Shown here: piece after piece, positions 51,001 to 58,839 of the stretch
Layout of the letters: every line of letters starts with the position of its first letter
Numbering within the stretch: the stretch's first letter is position 1
NCBI RefSeq assembly: GCF_020882245.1
Contig: NC_083598.1
Coordinates: 8,735,178 to 8,799,177 of the forward strand
Origin: Rhopalosiphum padi
Taxonomy: Eukaryota > Arthropoda > Insecta > Hemiptera > Aphididae
Length of the DNA stretch: 64,000 bases
Direction of reading: 5' to 3'
Program-made: the position numbers and the translations under genes
Notes under the pieces: generated by a model
Database searches by the model: none
What the model saw: only the letters and a program-made list of their open reading frames with translations
What the model was told of the DNA's origin: nothing

Positions 51001-52236
51001 TTTAAATTTATAGTTAGTTTACCGTTTGGTGTTATAAATTATATACGAATTATAATAAATCATTTTGACACAAAATCAGATACTTAATTTAAGGACAGCT
51101 GAATAATTACCTTGGCTGTGATGTAAAACAAATTATTTAAAACCATTTCGGTGGCTTCCACAGATCCCCATCCTTCTCGACGACACGAATTTTCTTGACC
51201 TTCTTCGGCTGGATAATACTAAAAATGCATAATGTTAAACGAAAATACTATTAAAAGTGAAACAGGAATCAAGTTAATATAGAAGAAAATAAATATTAAT
51301 TATCGAACATATTATTTATTATTATTTTATCTTGATATTTTATAATAAACTACTATGAATACAATTTCAATATTACAAAAACCAATTATAAAAATAATTT
51401 CCAAGGATTAAAAACAAGGTATTAAACGAATAAATAATAATTAGGAAGAAGAAAAGTATTTAAATATTTAAATGCACTATAATAACAACTCTTTATAATA
51501 TATCAGAATACACACTTTAATTGTATTTTTAAAAGATTTTAAAAAATAAATCAAAGAAACTTAAAATAATATAAAGTTAATTTTTAAATCCAAAATTTTA
51601 AGTGTACATGTATATAATTAATTTTTTTATAAAATAAATAACTCAAGTTATAACTTTTGTCAAATTTAGGTGTACTATAGCAAATGCAGTATGTATCATA
51701 TTATAACTGAGTATTTATTATTTTGTATGGAAAAAAATTACAATAAATGTACTTATAGATTAAAATAAAAAAACCATACTTGAGTATTTTTTCAATTAAT
51801 TAATTTTAAAATTAAATCGAATGTTAGTTACAAATTAACTATTAATTTATTATAATAAGTCAATTTATTAAAATAATAAACGTAACTATATATAGTGATT
51901 ATGCAGAATATGAATTTGGCATGGCTGTGTATATTTATGATAGACAAAGGTTTATTACCTTTGACTATCATAAATATAGTATACATAGTTGTATCCATTT
52001 AAGGGTAAAATCAATAGTCGTTTAACTATTAGAGATATTTTCGATAAAGGGTTGAATAATAATAATATTATTATACTACTGTATATTATAGTTCGTAGGT
52101 ACCTGAAAATATGATAACGGATTTGGAGGAGGTACGTTTGGATCCACTAATTCCATATTGTGTAACCAAGGAACTAAATAATGCAAAAGCAACTGACGAA
52201 CTTCCGGTCTTGCTGTTTGGAATCTACACGTTATTT
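17884..52236 (-). CDS. fry: furry (Fry) C-terminal half: 25 exons, 5' end outside window
   Basis: Furry is a very large HEAT/armadillo-like scaffold that binds and activates NDR-family kinases (fly Tricornered) with Mob, controlling polarised growth such as dendrite branching, tiling and wing-hair morphogenesis. About 1,703 residues are visible, from RFQTARPEVRQLLLHYLVPW to the TAA at 17884-17886. This is roughly the second half of a family about 3,000-3,500 aa long. Order of recognisable blocks: ALSCSSRHYAGRS-type motif, VTELLLTLEAAVDSLETDF, FWLAVSLLESDYEHEFLLAC, LKLVVTRSSTLVAP, FKDFDFLEYESESVE, DNFNWGVRRLP, the ALYKLHLQLLLLLEAAAK helix, and a divergent tail. All 24 junctions are GT-AG with matching phases and no in-frame stop, so the gene looks intact. 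Low-complexity Gly/Ser linkers are in the exons at 29.0-29.9 and 19.9-20.1 kb. The N-terminal Furry_N region lies beyond 64000. Confidence 0.96.
18101..18207 (-). CDS. fry: fry exon 24 of 25
   Basis: Acceptor ATGGTAG, donor GTAAAT. Encodes SRWLDELISTGTDDDDDDIT then SILSVYCHLLIEKHS. A run of six Asp lies in the middle. The end SILSVYCHL parallels the family (L)LxIYxHH segment. Ends phase 1. Confidence 0.88.
19627..19790 (-). CDS. fry: fry exon 23 of 25
   Basis: Acceptor TTCATAG, donor GTACGT. Encodes LQNLSAEVSTVRRALLRAKE and EESLVQILQESDWPNALTYA. Ends phase 2. Reading through the donor would give Tyr-Val-stop. Confidence 0.92.
19869..20129 (-). CDS. fry: fry exon 22 of 25 (Gly-rich insert)
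   Basis: Acceptor TTCTAG, donor GTGAGT; 87 codons, phase 0-0. Has a poly-Gly/Ser insert (SSTSSGGGGGAGGGGESGAG) followed by the furry leucine-rich helix LGKALYKLHLQLLLLLEAAA. Confidence 0.95.
20469..21075. mobile_element. hAT-like non-autonomous element (MITE) in fry intron
   Basis: Imperfect terminal inverted repeats: CAGGCCTGGATTA on the left and TAATACGGCTCTG on the right. Subterminal CTAGGCAAA copies occur near both ends (about 20500 and 21030), as in insect CAGGGCCGGATTA-type hAT MITEs. No transposase coding sequence seen. Lies between fry exons 21 and 22. Confidence 0.7.
21222..21512 (-). CDS. fry: fry exon 21 of 25
   Basis: Acceptor TTTACAG, donor GTATAT; 97 codons, phase 0-0. Encodes DIIRKCVLLTREACVTLNEY and the conserved end MLQIREHIDTLLDRKDQTSE, like the family L-x-L-Q-E-H-x-D-T block. 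Confidence 0.95.
22250..22800. repeat. Dispersed AT-rich repeat, unclassified
   Basis: Between fry exons 20 and 21. Contains CCAATGAGAACGCCCCCTTC near 22419 and a loosely mirrored GTGGTTCTCATTTG near 22750, suggesting an old inverted-repeat element. No coding sequence. Boundaries are estimates. Confidence 0.35.
22913..23096 (-). CDS. fry: fry exon 20 of 25
   Basis: Acceptor TTTCAAG, donor GTGAGA. Encodes GSSIGDLGDLTPCNASPNLN, then EECWRSTIKSLLDQKPSNAL and HMFHILHRVVK, matching the family W-x-x-x-(I/V)...F-H-x-(F/L)-x-R segment. Ends phase 0. Confidence 0.94.
23163..23485 (-). CDS. fry: fry exon 19 of 25
   Basis: Acceptor TTTACAG, donor GTGAGT; phase 0 to 2. Begins GESTDNFNWGVRRLPLGG (family DNFNWGVRR motif), then an acidic, Ser-rich, probably disordered region including KKGNDESSDDELGSVSPLDE. 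Confidence 0.96.
24195..24383 (-). CDS. fry: fry exon 18 of 25
   Basis: Acceptor TTATCAG, donor GTATGC; 63 codons, phase 0-0. Ser/Glu-rich stretch (HSSRASSTEEVSAPDVSIPS) followed by the conserved acidic motif FGTVFKDFDFLEYESESVE. Confidence 0.96.
24505..24824. mobile_element. MITE with TAGGGATGGG termini
   Basis: TAGGGATGGG at the left end is mirrored by CCCATCCCTA at the right end. Subterminal GAACTT/AAGTTT and TCGAA-rich segments also pair. 320 bp, AT-rich, non-coding, in the intron between fry exons 17 and 18. No clear target duplication. Confidence 0.65.
25903..26290. mobile_element. hAT-type MITE with long internal palindrome
   Basis: Termini CAGTGGTGTAGCCA and TGGCTACGCCACTG match those of the element at 54159-54336. 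Flanking 8-mers TTCGTACA and TCCGTATA agree at 6 of 8 positions, consistent with an aged 8-bp target duplication. Contains a near-perfect inverted repeat at 26091-26227. Confidence 0.8.
26091..26227. repeat. Near-perfect inverted repeat (hairpin), about 60-bp arms
   Basis: The left arm beginning CAGACAATATTTTCTCTACA is mirrored by a right arm ending TGTAGAGAAAATATTGTCTC, with AAGAAGTTTG/CAAACTTCTT and GCAATAAA/TTTATTGC pairing inward. The centre is a run of C. Would fold into a long hairpin in RNA or single-stranded DNA. Confidence 0.9.
26639..26713 (-). CDS. fry: fry exon 17 of 25
   Basis: Acceptor TATATAG, donor GTACGT; 25 codons, phase 0-0. Encodes SRVRELLVSLLMSCGQRVGL then PKSPS, the family R-x-x-L-x-x-x-L-x-x-CG segment. 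Confidence 0.93.
26782..26969 (-). CDS. fry: fry exon 16 of 25, with internal alternative donor
   Basis: Acceptor AAATAG, donor GTATAA. Encodes TMDFTFDMSQTPLIGRKVA then VSATLDLESANSNSVLLQQ and SAVPGWKRPWLCQ. The WKRP.L.Q motif is conserved in furry proteins, so the long form is probably the main one. An internal in-frame consensus donor GTAAGT lies right after 26908. Confidence 0.94.
27063..27231 (-). CDS. fry: fry exon 15 of 25
   Basis: Acceptor TATATAG, donor GTACTT. Encodes NYKEALKILKLVVTRSSTLV and the Ser-rich segment ending FMKKELPG. Ends phase 1. Upstream intron is only 64 bp. Confidence 0.96.
27296..27436 (-). CDS. fry: fry exon 14 of 25
   Basis: Acceptor TCTTAAG, donor GTAAAT; 47 codons, phase 0-0. 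Encodes VLERGPYIIQLPVLNIIHCM and NADLLRVIAKYIE. Confidence 0.94.
27756..27923 (-). CDS. fry: fry exon 13 of 25
   Basis: Acceptor TTTCCAG, donor GTGAGT; 56 codons, phase 0-0. Encodes LENLATVMTLYSRRTFSKES and WTKCVVKYLYDAYSHLSHNM, corresponding to the family NLA-MxSLYS block. Confidence 0.95.
29011..29907 (-). CDS. fry: fry exon 12 of 25 (largest, Gly-rich linker)
   Basis: Acceptor TTATAG, donor GTATGT; 299 codons, phase 0-0. It begins VTELLLTLEAAVDSLETDF and RPLDMTRDIFKSTPNLNNK. A variable Gly/Ala/Ser linker follows (GGGGGVAGGAASG and NGGVGNGGNSGGG), and then conserved FWLAVSLLESDYEHEFLLAC and VVDPSESLAFPMNVVALLPY. GC content is far higher than in the surrounding introns. Confidence 0.97.
30060..30158 (-). 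CDS. fry: fry exon 11 of 25
   Basis: Acceptor AAACAG, donor GTTAGT; 33 codons, phase 0-0. Encodes IFRALRIPITSRMLSEILSR then LIETVAEQGEDMQ, directly continuing the furry block IFRAL...GED. Confidence 0.96.
30295..30820. repeat. Dispersed AT-rich repeat in fry intron
   Basis: Contains GATTCTGAGCG (about 30533) and its inverse CGCTCAGAATC (about 30808), plus a segment CACCAAATATTT...GCTATTTATAGA shared with 36420-36500. The 71-codon ORF here is part of the repeat, not a gene. Confidence 0.55.
32636..32846 (-). CDS. fry: fry exon 10 of 25
   Basis: Acceptor TGTTTAG, donor GTATGT. Encodes GEQPLWHYEDITAKVWSIRS and the hallmark GLSCSSRHYAGRSLQ. Ends phase 0. Confidence 0.96.
32935..33043 (-). CDS. 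fry: fry exon 9 of 25
   Basis: Acceptor TTTTTAG, donor GTAAAG. Encodes EDDASTVILGMDQLNPPTPN and VTIKEIVKSLIDFISSR, matching the conserved (L)M/IEFI(T/S)SR segment of the family. Ends phase 2. Confidence 0.93.
33111..33203 (-). CDS. fry: fry exon 8 of 25
   Basis: Small exon (93 nt, phase 1-1) with acceptor GTTACAG and donor GTAAGT. Encodes EANESFDSYLQTPIGTSYSQ and a short hydrophobic end. Because it starts and ends in phase 1, it could be skipped without frame change. Confidence 0.9.
33728..33949 (-). pseudogene. piggyBac transposase C-terminal remnant
   Basis: A 73-codon frame ends with a Cys-rich module: C-Y-A-R-L, then GRSGTQNKTRKVFTQCDRCK and LQICKYCF. The spacing of Cys pairs after a basic/Thr stretch is that of the C-terminal cysteine-rich domain of piggyBac-type (DDE_Tnp_1_7) transposases. 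The catalytic part is not visible. It is interrupted upstream by another element at 34132-35203. Sits in the intron between fry exons 7 and 8. Confidence 0.6.
34132..35203. mobile_element. Inserted element with 8-bp target duplication TAGGCCAC
   Basis: Perfect direct 8-mers TAGGCCAC flank it at 34124-34131 and 35204-35211. The ends are weakly inverted (CATAGGCGTAACTAG against TATAGGGGTAATGAT in reverse complement). G-runs near the left end and C-runs near the right end fit hAT-like MITEs of this genome. It encloses a LINE C-terminal fragment on the - strand. Confidence 0.65.
34451..34765 (-). pseudogene. Non-LTR retrotransposon ORF2 C-terminus (relic)
   Basis: Reading on the - strand gives ILTNARHLDIAITRIRIGHY then FFTHWYLINNEPQPIIDIIC, HVLEECTQYTSTRNDL and a stop at 34451-34453. 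The pattern R-I-R-I-G-H...T-H...C...H-x-L-x-E-C is the C-terminal region following RNase H in jockey/I-like LINEs. Only the end of the protein remains. Confidence 0.7.
36130..36900. repeat. Dispersed repeat, fry intron 7-8
   Basis: Long non-coding block with a G-run near 36250. It includes CACCAAATATTTATATTAGC and AAGCTATTTATAGACAATTG, which are similar to sequence at 30300-30390. AAATTTAATACAAGG recurs at about 36576 and 6158. Likely a member of a high-copy family; ends not determinable. Confidence 0.5.
37829..38115 (-). CDS. fry: fry exon 7 of 25
   Basis: Acceptor TTTAAAG, donor GTAATA. Encodes RCNIAVMLLKDLPSDSLDID, then HIALLGMDHSRSLVHQHCKQ and LLLNLLLVLANNSDQLTIAQ, the HEAT-like helices of the furry central/C-terminal region. 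Ends phase 1. Confidence 0.95.
39340..40310 (+). pseudogene. Degraded jockey-like LINE, 3' half
   Basis: Frame-broken reverse-transcriptase pieces in the right order: TGKFLNVSHVYDKVSLK (palm A box, usually FLD-x-x-AFD-x-V), GDYADDKALIT (YADD catalytic box) and WYK-x-WPM (usually WYxKWRIKVN). A basic KRLKRRR patch, a 3' UTR-like stretch and an A-rich tail at about 40295-40322 follow. The A-to-C box distance is too short, so part of the palm is deleted. Located in fry intron 6-7, antisense to fry. Confidence 0.75.
40800..40939 (-). CDS. fry: fry exon 6 of 25
   Basis: Acceptor TTTCTAG, donor GTAAGA; phase 0 to 2. Encodes a Pro/Tyr-rich stretch, PLPMPEYGGYFAPLKEYLP, followed by SSSGFH, matching the conserved furry segment before the CNIAV block. 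Confidence 0.94.
41189..41324 (-). CDS. fry: fry exon 5 of 25
   Basis: Acceptor TTTCCAG, donor GTAATA; phase 1 nt split codon to phase 0. Encodes SCKSDSTVKSISRFPTNRMS and SKWQRIIGAQSTLQDE. Preceded by the largest fry intron inside the window (7772 bp). Confidence 0.92.
42925..43140. repeat. Fragment of dispersed repeat family
   Basis: Has GATTCTGATCAGAGCGG near its left end and CTCAGAGTCGTTTAATGG near its right end. These resemble, in inverted orientation, the GATTCTGAGCG/CGCTCAGAATC ends of the repeat at 30295-30820. Confidence 0.4.
48380..48690 (+). pseudogene. Mariner transposase C-terminal relic
   Basis: Broken frames read HPSPNLPDHTQMVFS (counterpart of the mariner HPPYSPDLAPCDFxLF catalytic block), KETHYQTVDDVKIKTIELLK (counterpart of G-x-x-F-x-S-x-E-D-V...), then a stop-riddled MHGVGETTLKVIN (usually CI-x-x-x-G-x-YFEGD). 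The final Asp of the block is lost and several stops interrupt the frame, so it cannot be functional. Confidence 0.7.
49097..49458 (-). CDS. fry: fry exon 4 of 25
   Basis: Acceptor CTGCAG, donor GTACGA; phase 0 to 2. Starts AKRVTLYLARSRPDRLLDEM and continues MTELQTVETLNCLIERMETP, then a variable Thr/Asn/Gly/Ser-rich linker (NGGLGTGSGGSGGVG) and a Thr/Ser/His segment. Confidence 0.95.
50309..50518. mobile_element. Mariner/Tc1-type MITE flanked by TA
   Basis: 210 bp with about 60-bp terminal inverted repeats: CAGAGTGTTTCAAAAGTCTT on the left is mirrored by AAGACTTTTGATACACTCTG on the right, with CATCCGATTACAAAT pairing inward. A TA dinucleotide lies on each side (50307-50308, 50519-50520). In fry intron 3-4. 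Confidence 0.88.
50586..50720 (-). CDS. fry: fry exon 3 of 25
   Basis: Acceptor ATTTTAG, donor GTGAGT; 45 codons, phase 0-0. Encodes FADEHPKDIEDVWSTLCICW and PNNLKVIIRYLVIISGMAPH. Confidence 0.95.
51111..51218 (-). CDS. fry: fry exon 2 of 25
   Basis: Acceptor TTTTTAG, donor GTAATT; 36 codons, phase 0-0. Encodes YYPAEEGQENSCRREGWGSV then EATEMVLNNLFYITAK, a strongly conserved furry segment. Confidence 0.95.
52103..52236 (-). CDS. fry: fry exon 1 of 25 visible
   Basis: First fry exon in the window. Acceptor TTACAG, donor GTACCT. Encodes ITCRFQTARPEVRQLLLHYL and PWLHNMELVDPNVPPPNPLS, one of the most conserved furry blocks. Starts with two bases of a split codon and ends phase 0. The upstream exon was not found before 64000. 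Confidence 0.95.
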
Positions 52237-54158
52237 CTGTAATAAAAACAAACATTTTAATGGAATAATAAATTGTTATATCATAACATTGTAACATATT
52301 TACAGATCAGTCAGAGTAATTTTTAAATTCTGTTTATTTAACGATGTTGTGTTGTTACATAATTTTAGAATGTTGTTGTATCTATTATCACATTTTATAG
52401 CAAAATAAAAAACGGAATACATATTAAAATAATATGGCAAAACTAACAAAATACAGCGAAAACGGGAATATCTTAGTAGTATCGATATTTAACAAAATCA
52501 ATTCTTTTTTGTAATTAAAAAATGAGTAACCTAAGATATTTGAAATATTTACCAAATATTTATAGGGGAAATTTTTAGACATACTTTTCAAAACATATTG
52601 TATCTTTTTAAAAAATTTAAAAACATTTGAAATTTTAGATTGTTTTGTTTTTTTTTCGATTTACCTATATTGATAACATTTTTGTTTTAAGTTAAGAACT
52701 TTGAAACTGTAATAAAAGGTTCTTTATGAATTTTTCTTACATTTTTTAAAAATATTGGAAATATACATAAGTATACACACATATTTTTTTCATGAGTTTA
52801 AAGTTCGTTGTAACATTTGTTAGTACATTAAAATATTAAAACTTAAAATTTGCAAACTAAAATGTTGGATATTGATACCTTTACGGGTTATACGTATCCC
52901 GAATATAATTATTAATTATATTAAATTTAAAATATTTATTTAAATAAAAAAAAATATACAAATAATACATATTATATAATATATGTTATTCATATATTAT
53001 CGTGTTTATTAAATTCAATACAAAAAATGCATGTAATTGTTTTTAAACCATAAATCATTTTTACAAGCTTTTAAATTTTAAAAATAATTTAGTAAGCCAA
53101 GCTTCACTCGGAATTATTTTTAAGTGCGATGATTTATCATTGTTTTCAAATCAATAGTAATAATACGCAATAAATATTGCTACTCCACGATGTACACATT
53201 ATACGCTTGCTTTCTGAACAGTATCCATGTTTTTTATAACTATTTGTTTTTGAACCTAATTAGTCATACATTTGTACTTTTAATTTTTGTTATATATCTG
53301 TAGTGTTTTATTAACTTTCACAATATTGAATTTTTAACCTATCTCCACGATCAGTATAAATTGAACGTATTCAATTAAAATACCTTTTTAGTTCTTATCT
53401 TCCGTTTCTTCCTATATAGGTAGCATGATTCATTGTCTCCGACTAACCTTTGATTAATCAAACTAAATTTAGTAGATTTCTTTCAGCTTATATTCTATCT
53501 ATATTATATACGTTCTACTTACAGTCAACTAATTCGTAATTTTCCTTCGTAAACTACATTTATTTATGTTATTACTTATTTGATATAGATTTTAGCCGAC
53601 CGTTAATATTTGTTCAATAAACGATATTTTGCATTATTATACGAGTTTTATTTATTTCTGAATAATATGCTTTTGAATTATTTTAGGGGTCAAATATTAT
53701 TATTCTTGCACTTATTCGATTTTCTTAAAAAAAAATTGATATTTGTAAAGTAATTTCGTTATAAATTGGATTACGTATGAAAATACGAGTACATACATAG
53801 CTATTCGTAGTATATTTAGTATATTATGTAGAATATTTTGAATATCAAAAGTATAAGTCAATCGACACTGTCAAAAAGTCAAAGATACAGAATACAGAAC
53901 AGGACATAGGTATTTGATCTTGTTGAGTTTTTATACCAAACTATATTTGAAAATATTATCACCTAGATTACAAAACAAATAAAATAATTTTGACATAATT
54001 TTAGTGATAAAATTCTTAAAAGAATTGTAGTTGCATGTACCTACGCGAGAAAAAAAGATTTAATTTATAAATGTATACCACATATTTAATAACGAATTCT
54101 TCAATTAAAATTATTACCTACATTTTATAACAAAACTACAATTATGAAATATCAATAA

Positions 54159-54336
54159 CAGTGGCGTAGCCAGTGGGAGGGCTGAGGGGGCTGTAGCCCC
54201 CCTTGAAATATCAAGAAAATTTAAAATATATTTTAATTTTTAATGGTCTATGAAAATAATCGCTACAAAAATCTTAAATTGTACTTTACAAAAATTGATC
54301 AGCCCTCCACGAAATAAAATCCTGGCTACGCCACTG
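54159..54336. mobile_element. hAT-type MITE with perfect 8-bp target duplication
   Basis: 178 bp. Ends CAGTGGCGTAGCCAG and CTGGCTACGCCACTG are perfect 15-bp inverted repeats. The 8-mer ATCAATAA is present directly on both sides (54151-54158 and 54337-54344). The interior has GGGGGCTGTAGCCCCCC. Same family as 25903-26290, and the better preserved copy. Confidence 0.93.
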
Positions 54337-56354
54337 ATCAATAATAAAGTCGTATTTCAATTTTATTAAAAATAAAGAAGAGAGAAAAATTATTTTTAAA
54401 TATATATTATACGCAGACATTCAATTAGAAAAATAAGAATATATTAAGTCTGTAAAATATAAGAATTACCTACGTTATATTAATAAAGAGAAATCAGATT
54501 TACGTTTTAAAAAAGTGAGTAGTTTAGAAGTTTAATGTTTAAGTGAGTAGAAGTAATTTAACTTTACTTATAGAATTTAAATTGACTACAATACTCGTAT
54601 TATACTTCTATGATCAATTAGTCATGCCAAATATCAAAAAATATAACAGGACAATCGACTAGTATTACAAATTATAATAACTTAAGACTCCAGAAAAAAT
54701 ATATAAGTTATAAAAAAAAATTATAACATCAGAAATTAATAGTCACTAACATCTATAACTCTCCTTACTTTCATATTTTGAAAAGACATATTATCAAGCA
54801 AATATATATATATTGTAAACTTTGTGACTAATATTAATAAGACAAACATTTTAAATATTTCTACTATGCTTTACATTATAAAAATAATCAATAAACCATA
54901 CGAAATCAATTGTGTCAAAACTGTCAAACTGTCAATATTTTAGTTACATGTTATCTGATATTCTCAGTGTGTTAAATGTAGTGAAAATACACATTTGGTT
55001 ATTAATGCCACATGCATAGCTTTGTAAAGCTAACACTGTTCTAATGACCACACGTACGTTTAAGATGGCGGCACAATGGCAGGCTTATAAACATACAAAA
55101 TACTTAAATAGTAAAAAAATTTTGACGTTGTTGACTTAATTAAAAGAATTAATTAATCTATTATTAAACAATTTAAATAATATAAGATCGTCTGTGTTTA
55201 AACGTTGATTAATTTATGATATTTCAAATTGTAAGTAAGTTATGAATATTTTTAAGCTGTAATGCTCTTCATATTCATACTCGCTTAAAAATTAGAATTT
55301 TGCTAAGACTATAATGTACAAATAGATAATTGTTCAACCTTTAAGATAGATAATAGATAATTCACAATAAAAATAAACTGACTACACAAAATAGGTTCTT
55401 TCGACGTGAATTTCTTATGTTATACGCAGTGTCTCAATTAGATTTATTTGAGGGGCGAAGACATATTTTAACATCGTGGAATCATGGGCACAATATATCC
55501 GTAGACTAAATCATAGTTATACAAAAATTACAATATATAATATACAATGTATACATAATAAACATTATATATATATATTTAAAATTAAATCAAGCGGCCC
55601 GGTATAACTTAATGGTACTAAATAAAAAGAAGGGAAGGATGGTATCTTATGTTTGAATAACATAGACAATAACACATAGGAATTAAACGCAATATTAACT
55701 ATTTAGTAGTCTTAAATAAATTCAAATTTTTTGTTACAGAAAAATGTTAATATTATTATGATATTCCATTAAAAAATGTAACAATTATTTTAAAAGTAAA
55801 ATATTAATTTGTTTTAATATTTATTAGTTATGTAGGTACTATATATAAAATCTATTTCTGTGTATTATTAATTATTATAGAATAACATCTAGCATAGATC
55901 TTTATTTCTAAAAATCAATGGTAATACAAATAAATATACAGGATTCTTTTATCAAACAACACTCAATATCTCAAAATCTACTAAAGTATTTTAAAATTTT
56001 TTTTTTACATAATTTCCAATAGAAATCAGTCAGTGTATTATAATATTTATTAGTAAAAATAGTTCACCTTAATATTTTTACTAGTGAATATTTGAAAAAA
56101 TAATTAAATTGAGTGTAAATTTATTGGGAAATGAAAGAGTAATAAAGGTAATGGTTTATATATTACACAATCGAATTTAAAATGATTGAATAGCGTAAAA
56201 AAACGATGTTCAAATCAATCACAATTATTATTATTTTAAGAACTCTTTTTCTGAAGTATGTACATTATAATCGTTAACGTGCCTCAAATATTTAATGACA
56301 TTTGTTTATATGCACTGAGTAACTATTATAATACATTAATATACATGTTTTTAA

Positions 56355-56799
56355 GAGGACGTCATACCTGCAAGTGCGAAGTGTTGCCTCTGTTTTATTA
56401 ATTCATAACAAAATTGTACGTTCAAAATAATTCATTTTTTCCTGTTAGAGTGAATAGATCTGTTATTAAACTTAAAGGTAAACAATTTTGTATATTAATC
56501 TATATGGTTTTGTTTATTGATAGTTTAATTTCAAAGCGACTTATGATCATTTTAAAATATACAAAAAGAAAATGTCTACAGTTTTAAAATACGCAAAACA
56601 TGCTTTAGAATAAAAATATCAAAACAAGTATTGTAGGTCCCTAAATAGATAATCATTTTAGTTTTCATCTTTAAAATTTATAATTTAACATAATTCACTA
56701 TGGCATTAAAAAACAGACGAAAATAAATTATTTTGAACGTAAAATTTGCTTATGTTGTGCGTTTATTAGGCAGAGACAACATGTGGGTATGACATCCTC
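56355..56799. mobile_element. TTAA-flanked MITE, piggyBac-like
   Basis: Terminal inverted repeats begin GAGGACGTCATACC and end GGTATGACATCCTC. Pairing continues inward for roughly 100 bp, including TACGTTCAAAATAATT on the left and its inverse on the right. TTAA occurs on both sides (56351-56354, 56800-56803), the target site of piggyBac-type elements. No coding sequence. Confidence 0.85.
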
Positions 56800-58839
56800 T
56801 TAAAGTCTTAAAGTTATTCGTTAACCTGAAATCATGTTTGTCATTATGTAGTTTAATCTTAATTAAGCAACGTGCCAATATAATAAAACATGAATATTAT
56901 TATATCGTTTGTATCAAATTTGTTTATATTTTTTTATTTTTTTTTATTATTACTTTTCTCCTCAGTATGAATGAATGTTGTAATACTAATGTTATAGTGA
57001 AACACTTATATACTATTTATTACCTGCCTAAGACATTCTAACAATACTATATAATACAAATTTGGTATTCCAAGGTTATTTAATAAATGATCAATTTAAT
57101 ATTAGGGATTTAAGAGTAAAGTTAAGTGCTTATTTGTTGTAGGTATTTTACGGATAAAACTATCTTACTAGTATAATAATTTATAGTGTGTATACTTTAA
57201 TGAAGTTTGTAGCCACGCGATTAGGCCACCATACGTAAGCCGCAAGGCTTTATATTCGGTAGCGTCATTTTAGTTATAGGCCAGTAAGGATTTTATGATT
57301 TTTTAAAATTGAATCTGGTAAAACTAAAACGTATGCTATGGAAAATGATTGAAAACTGTTATTTAAACTGTACGAACCCAGTATAAAATACACGAATATA
57401 TATACTATAATCCACTATATACCTAATAGTAAGGAATAACTAGTGAATGTAACATGTATGTAAAAACATGGATATCTGTTATATTATGAAGTTTCTAAGT
57501 AATAAACGTATATATTTATATATAAATTGCAACTAATAATACGATATTATCAATGTCAAATCTTGGAAAAATTTAAATATTTTATGAGATGAAAGTGTAA
57601 TTTTGAACAGATTATAGATTTTTTTTAAATATCTTTTAACAAATTAAACCTTAATAGTTGTTATATAAATAATTGATATTTTTAATTAAGATTTCTTACC
57701 AATAACAAATTATTTGAATTTGATAATTATTATGATTAATGTGTTATAAGAAACTGTTAAGTCTTGCGAAAATTAATTACTAAATTTGATTAAAAAGGGT
57801 TTTTGACATTCTCAAAATACATGCCAACACATTTACATATAATATTCTAATATTGACGAAGTCACATTATTACTTAAAAAGAAAATAACATATTATTGTT
57901 TAAAAAAGATATGTCAACATTTTTATTCTTTTATACTCAATCTCTGGATACGAACATTTCAAGAATACTACTAGATATGAAATATGAAAAACCATCTTTA
58001 AAAATATTGTATTTATTTTCCAACCTTTACTTCAAATTATTAACTTATAAAAGAGCTTTAAAGATGACTATAGTATTATAAATTATAATACTACCTAACC
58101 GTTATTTAAAAAATGTTTAACCTAACAAATGATTATGGTTATAATCGAAACTAACATTAAATACGTATTGAATAGCAAATCATATAAATCATATACAAAT
58201 AACGTAAGACTAATATACCTTCTTCACTCTACTACCTCTTCTCATAATCTAAAATTAGAAACAACGAAATTTGAATACATAATTAAATCATAAAACCCTG
58301 TAGGTATAAACTATTGTTTTATTTATGATATTTTGAAACCGCAATATCTATATAACATTATAACATTTTCTTACTTATCAGCTGTGTTTGTTTATTTGGT
58401 TACGGTAATTATCTTTTTCCCTGTATTTTACGGTAAATAATATTATAAAATTTGTATATAACTATAACTGTTATAGATTCAATGGATCTTAATGGGTTTT
58501 ATAAGAAATTTTAAATTTAATACAATTTATTTGTACGCGTAAAACCAAATATCATAATCATTGATAATAATAAATTGATAAGTTCAAATATATAATACAC
58601 TATACTTATAACTCAGAGTTTTTTTTAATGATTTTTTTTCTGACTGCACAAACAATATTTTCCCCACTCTTCTGGATTTTAGTTAAGAATTAAACTGAAT
58701 ACATATATCGCCTATGATATAATAAAGTAAAAATGTTCACTACACAATTACTTTTTTCACTGCACAAAATATGTCTCACTGAAGACTAAAAAAAACCTAT
58801 TATAACTTATTTTATACTTAGACAAAATAAATGCTCACT

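Noticed and set aside
55440..55680. Possible transposon fragment
   Set aside because: No inverted ends, duplication or coding motif could be found to support it.
56374..56395. A 22-bp fry micro-exon candidate bounded by AG and GTATGA on the - strand
   Set aside because: It lies in the terminal inverted repeat of the TTAA-flanked MITE, and its mirror copy at the other end lacks these sites; the preceding pyrimidine tract is poor.
57200..57300. GC-richer stretch in the long fry intron considered as a fry exon
   Set aside because: No open frame with furry-like sequence and no matching acceptor/donor pair on the - strand.
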